Assembly (NCBI GenBank): GCA_016873905.1
Contig: VGVU01000020.1
Coordinates: 1 to 16,012, forward strand
DNA: 16,012 bases
Source of the DNA: Betaproteobacteria bacterium
GTDB lineage: Bacteria > Pseudomonadota > Gammaproteobacteria > Burkholderiales > Thiobacillaceae
Reading direction: 5' to 3'
The position numbers and the translations under genes were made by a program. The notes beneath the pieces were generated by a model. That model was not told the DNA's origin, ran no database searches, and saw nothing but the letters and a program-made list of their open reading frames with translations. Each line of letters starts with the position of its first letter. Position 1 is the stretch's first letter. Below are positions 12,776-16,012 of this stretch, one piece after another.

Positions 12776-14814
12776 GGGCGGAAGCGGGGCTTGCGGGGTG
12801 CCGAGGGTTTGGAGGGCGCCATTTTACCGGGGCGCGTCGAGGGCGGTGATTTCTTCGCGACGCTCCGTTCGCCGGTGCGGGCGGGCTGCCAGTCGGGAAT
12901 CAGGTGTTTTTTGCCATTGCCAATCAGATCGGCGCGTCCCATCGCCTTCAGCGCGTCGCGCAACAGCGGCCAGTTTTCCGGGTCGTGATAGCGCAGAAAG
13001 GCCTTGTGCAGCTTGCGCACGCGGCCTTGTTTGACGACGGGCACGGCCTGCGCGTGCCCTCCGAGCACTTTTTTGAGCGGGTTGATCTCGCTGTGATACA
13101 TGGTCGTCGCCAACGCCAGCGGGGTGGGCAGAAAGGTCTGCACCTGATCGAGGCGGAACCCGTTCTTTTTTAGCCACAGTGCCAGGTTCAACATGTCCAG
13201 ATCGGTGGTGCCCGGATGCGCGGCGATGAAGTACGGGATCAGATATTGCTCCTTGCCAGCCTCTTTCGAGAACTGATCGAACAATTGCTTGAAGCGGTCG
13301 TAGGCCGTCATGCGCGGCTTCATCATGTGATTGAGCGGGCCTTCCTCGGTATGCTCCGGGGCGATCTTGAGATAGCCGCCGACATGGTGTTGCACCAGTT
13401 CCTTCACATAGTCGGGTGAACGCACGGCAATGTCGTAGCGCACGCCGGAGCCGATCAACACCTTTTTGATGCCCGGCAGGGTGCGCGCCTCGCGATAGAG
13501 TTCAATCAGCGCGCTGTGGTCGGTGTTCATGTTCGGGCAGATGTCCGGAAACACGCAGGACAGGCGCCGGCAAGCCGATTCGATCTTCGCGTCCTTGCAG
13601 GCCATGCGGTACATGTTGGCGGTTGGCCCGCCGATGTCCGAGATGACCCCGGTGAAGCCCTGGGCCTTGTCGCGGATCTGTTCGATCTCGCGCAGCACCG
13701 AGCCCTTGGAACGGCTCTGGATGATGCGGCCCTCGTGCTCGGTAATTGAGCAGAAGGTGCAACCGCCAAAACAGCCACGCATGATGTTGACCGAGAAGCG
13801 GATCATGTCCCAGGCGGGGATCTTGGCGCTGCCATAGGCCGGATGCGGGGCGCGGGCGTAGGGCAGGTCAAATACGCCGTCCATCTCCGGGGTCGTGAGC
13901 GGGATCGGCGGCGGGTTGAGCCAGACATCACGCGCACCGGGGCCCTCGCCGTGGCGCTGCACCAGGGCACGGGCGTTGCCGGGGTTGGATTCGAGATGAA
14001 AGATGCGCGAGGCGTGTGCGTCCAGCGTCTTGTTGTGCTGCACCTGTTCAAAGCTGGGCAGACGGATCACGCAGTTCTGGTGCGGGCTGGATTCTTGCGT
14101 CAGGGCATCGGTCTCACTCCACGCCGCGGACGGCAACCAGCCCGGCGCAGCCAGAAAGGCCGTACCGCGCAGGTCGCGAATCTGCCCAATCGCCTCGCCC
14201 GCCGCCAGCCGATGCGTCAACTCCACGACAGCGCGCTCGGCATTGCCGAACAACAGCATGTCCGCCTTGGCATCAATCAGCACTGAGCGGCGCATCGTGT
14301 CCGACCAATAATCGAAATGGGCAATGCGGCGCAGGCTGGCCTCGATGCCGCCCAACACGACCGCCACACCGGGAAACGCCTCTTTGCAGCGCTGGGCATA
14401 CACCGTTACGGCGCGATCGGGGCGTTTGTTCGGTTCGGCATTCGGCGTGTAGGCATCGTCAGAACGAATCTTGCGGTCGGCGGTGTAGCGGTTGACCATC
14501 GAATCCATGTTGCCAGCGGTCACGCCAAAATAGAGGTTGGGTTTGCCGAGGCGGCGGAAATCCTCGGCGGACTTCCAGTTCGGCTGGGCGATGATTCCCA
14601 CGCGAAAACCCTGCGCCTCCAGCAGGCGACCAATCACCGCCATGCCAAAGCTGGGATGGTCGATATAGGCGTCGCCCGTCACCAGGATGACATCGCAGCT
14701 ATCCCAGCCCAGGACATCCATCTCCGCGCGCGACATCGGCAAAAACGGCGCCACGCCAAAACGCCTGGCCCAATAAGGGCGGCGCGAGAACAGGCCCGGT
14801 GCCTTATCCATCAT
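12772..14814 (-). CDS. ygiQ: YgiQ-family (UPF0313) radical SAM protein
   Basis: A protein of 680 residues from ATG 14814; TTG 14823 would add three residues and ATG 14811 remove one. E. coli YgiQ is about 739. The N-terminal part (SCDVILVTGDAYIDHPSFG and EAQGFRVGIIAQPNW) has the Rossmann-like look seen in UPF0313 and B12-dependent radical SAM proteins. The radical SAM cluster is Cys348, Cys352 and Cys355 in GCFGGCTFCSITEHEG. GGIEASLRRIAHFDYW and YLKIAPEHTEEG are typical YgiQ segments, and the tail after about 640 is rich in Lys, Arg and Pro. The biochemical function of the family is not known to me. It overlaps queA by 11 bp and tgt by 4 bp, so it is translated together with two queuosine genes; a role in tRNA modification is only inferred. 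Confidence 0.95.
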   Translation of the reverse strand: MMDKAPGLFSRRPYWARRFGVAPFLPMSRAEMDVLGWDSCDVILVTGDAYIDHPSFGMAVIGRLLEAQGFRVGIIAQPNWKSAEDFRRLGKPNLYFGVTAGNMDSMVNRYTADRKIRSDDAYTPNAEPNKRPDRAVTVYAQRCKEAFPGVAVVLGGIEASLRRIAHFDYWSDTMRRSVLIDAKADMLLFGNAERAVVELTHRLAAGEAIGQIRDLRGTAFLAAPGWLPSAAWSETDALTQESSPHQNCVIRLPSFEQVQHNKTLDAHASRIFHLESNPGNARALVQRHGEGPGARDVWLNPPPIPLTTPEMDGVFDLPYARAPHPAYGSAKIPAWDMIRFSVNIMRGCFGGCTFCSITEHEGRIIQSRSKGSVLREIEQIRDKAQGFTGVISDIGGPTANMYRMACKDAKIESACRRLSCVFPDICPNMNTDHSALIELYREARTLPGIKKVLIGSGVRYDIAVRSPDYVKELVQHHVGGYLKIAPEHTEEGPLNHMMKPRMTAYDRFKQLFDQFSKEAGKEQYLIPYFIAAHPGTTDLDMLNLALWLKKNGFRLDQVQTFLPTPLALATTMYHSEINPLKKVLGGHAQAVPVVKQGRVRKLHKAFLRYHDPENWPLLRDALKAMGRADLIGNGKKHLIPDWQPARTGERSVAKKSPPSTRPGKMAPSKPSAPRKPRFRP

Positions 14815-15844
14815 GACGCTCAATCAACATCGCATCGCCATAGCTAAAAAACCGATAGTTGCTCGCCACAGCATGGGCATAGGCATCGAGCAACAGCCGC
14901 TGTCCGCCAAAGGCGCAGACCAGCATCAGCAGGGTTGAGCGGGGCAGGTGGAAGTTGGTGAGCAGGCGATCAATGGCGCGGAAGCGGTAGCCGGGCGTGA
15001 TGAATAGCGCGGTTTCGCCCTCACCGGCGGTTAATTCGCCCAATGCGGCGGCCGACTCCAGCGCCCGCAAGCTGGTTGTTCCGACGGCCGTGATGCGGCC
15101 ACCGCGTTGCCGGCAGGCCGCTATCGCATCTACTGTCGCCTGCGGTACGGTGTAGCGTTCAGTGTGCATCTGATGCTGATCGGTATCCTCGACGCGTACG
15201 GGCTGAAAGGTACCCGCACCCACATGCAGCGTCACCCAGGCCGTTTCCACCCCCGCCGCACGCAGGCGATCGAGCATGGCCGTATCGAAATGCAGCCCGG
15301 CCGTGGGCGCGGCCACGGCCCCCGCCTTGCTGGCATAGACGGTCTGATAACGCGCGCTGTCCGCCGCCTCGGCGGCACGATCCATGTAGGGCGGCAGCGG
15401 TATCTCACCGCAGGCCTCCAGCCACTCCAGCGCCGTGCGGGTGGGATCGAAGCGCAGGTGAAACAAATCATCGTTATGCGCATCGCGGCCCAGCATCACG
15501 GCATCGAACGCATTTGCCAAATGCAACACCGCGCCCGGCTTGGGCGATTTGCTGGCACGGATAAAGGCCAACACCTCATGGTCGGAAACCACGCGCTCAA
15601 TAAAGACCTCTATCTGGCCCCCGGTTTCCTTGCGCCCCAGCAGGCGTGCCGGAATGACCCGCGTGTCGTTAAACACCAGCAAGTCGCCCGGTTGCAGCAG
15701 ATCGAGCAGATCGACAAAGCGCCGATCGGCAAAAGTCCCTGCCCGGCCATCGACATGCAGCAGACGGCTCGCCGTCCGCTCGGCGAGTGGATAGCGGGCA
15801 ATTTGTGCGTCGGGGAGGGAGAAATCAAACTCGGTAACCTTCAT
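14804..15844 (-). CDS. queA: S-adenosylmethionine:tRNA ribosyltransferase-isomerase QueA
   Basis: QueA transfers and rearranges the ribosyl group of SAM onto preQ1 in tRNA, making epoxyqueuosine after Tgt has acted. The 346 residues match the family (about 345-356). Signature segments are FDFSLPDAQIARYPLAERTASRLL at the N-terminus, GDLLVFNDTRVIPARL, AAPTAGLHF, VTLHVGAGTFQPV, HTERY, VGTTSLRALESAA and TNFHLPRSTLLMLVCAFGG. The start at 15844 gives the usual MKVTEFDFSLP. No good ribosome site is seen upstream. It is the first gene of the minus-strand unit; the 79 bp to the divergent tRNA gene must hold its promoter, but I found no convincing -35/-10 pair on that strand. Confidence 0.98.
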   Translation of the reverse strand: MKVTEFDFSLPDAQIARYPLAERTASRLLHVDGRAGTFADRRFVDLLDLLQPGDLLVFNDTRVIPARLLGRKETGGQIEVFIERVVSDHEVLAFIRASKSPKPGAVLHLANAFDAVMLGRDAHNDDLFHLRFDPTRTALEWLEACGEIPLPPYMDRAAEAADSARYQTVYASKAGAVAAPTAGLHFDTAMLDRLRAAGVETAWVTLHVGAGTFQPVRVEDTDQHQMHTERYTVPQATVDAIAACRQRGGRITAVGTTSLRALESAAALGELTAGEGETALFITPGYRFRAIDRLLTNFHLPRSTLLMLVCAFGGQRLLLDAYAHAVASNYRFFSYGDAMLIERHDG

Positions 15845-15881
15845 GGCTGCGCATTATCCCGGAGATTGCGGCGGTTTGCTG

Positions 15882-15911
15882 CTTGCCCTGAAGGCACGCA
15901 GGCAGGATAAT
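15882..15911 (+). promoter_or_regulatory. Candidate promoter of the tRNA-Leu gene
   Basis: TTGCCC at 15882-15887 and GATAAT at 15906-15911 (5 of 6 to TATAAT) are 18 bp apart. The predicted start is about 6 nt before the mature tRNA. The segment right after the -10 box, TCACCCCCC in outline, is very C-rich, like the GC-rich discriminators of stringently controlled tRNA and rRNA promoters. Confidence 0.55.
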
Positions 15912-15923
15912 CACCCCCCTCAA

Positions 15924-16008
15924 GCCCCGGTGGCGGAATCGGTAGACGCAGCGGATTCAAAATCCGCCGCTGCAAGGCGTGCCAGTTCGAGTCTGGCCCG
16001 GGGCACCA
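15924..16008 (+). tRNA. tRNA-Leu (anticodon CAA)
   Basis: A complete class II tRNA of 85 nt including an encoded CCA. The acceptor stem GCCCCGG (15924-15930) pairs with CCGGGGC (15998-16004), followed by A16005 and CCA 16006-16008. The anticodon stem GCGGA/TCCGC encloses loop TTCAAAA with anticodon CAA at 15958-15960, reading UUG leucine. The T arm is GCCAG-TTCGAGT-CTGGC (15981-15997). The long variable arm at 15968-15980 pairs CGC with GCG, as expected for leucine tRNAs. It is not a queuosine-modified tRNA, so its closeness to queA is probably coincidental. Confidence 0.97.
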
Positions 16009-16012
16009 TTAA

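Noticed and set aside
1..16012. Mobile elements, CRISPR arrays, phage or defence genes
   Set aside because: I looked for transposase or integrase motifs, regularly spaced repeats and anomalous composition and saw none; gene content is uniformly core-type.

Overview
This window is a chromosomal segment of a high-GC (roughly 58-60% by eye) aerobic or microaerobic proteobacterium, most likely beta- or gamma-proteobacterial. The evidence is the queA-tgt-yajC-secD-secF order, a bioC-bioD pair, a cbb3-type oxidase operon and the style of the DedA and FixH-like proteins. I could not narrow it further. No transposase, integrase, phage gene, toxin-antitoxin pair or CRISPR array is visible. Nearly everything is core metabolism and cell machinery, and I see no clearly new biological system.

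Plus strand, 1-7841. The end of bioC is followed by bioD (biotin synthesis). After a 117-bp gap with a plausible sigma70 promoter comes an Rrf2-family regulator carrying an IscR-like cysteine/histidine set, then an SCO1/SenC copper-chaperone lipoprotein. A 229-bp leader with a promoter candidate and a hairpin precedes ccoN-ccoO-ccoQ-ccoP, the complete cbb3 cytochrome c oxidase. ccoQ is only 59 codons long. A good terminator follows ccoP, then ccoG (membrane Fe-S protein, Cu(II) reductase family) and a FixH-like gene with four predicted membrane helices.

Minus strand, 7838-15844, read right to left: queA, ygiQ, tgt, yajC, secD, secF, dedA. The genes overlap or lie close together and probably form one transcription unit joining queuosine tRNA modification with the Sec translocon accessory complex. 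dedA and the FixH-like gene converge so tightly that both stop codons lie within one CTAG. At the right edge, a tRNA-Leu(CAA) gene on the plus strand lies divergent from queA and has its own promoter.

How the genes work together: Rrf2, SCO1, CcoG and the FixH-like protein plausibly regulate and assemble the high-affinity oxidase (copper delivery, copper reduction, subunit assembly). The ccoI copper ATPase and ccoS are not in this cluster. The more interesting leads are the Rrf2 operator and promoter architecture, the absence of an FNR/ANR box at the oxidase operon, the ccoN leader hairpin, the extended FixH-like protein, and the radical-SAM gene ygiQ coupled between queA and tgt.
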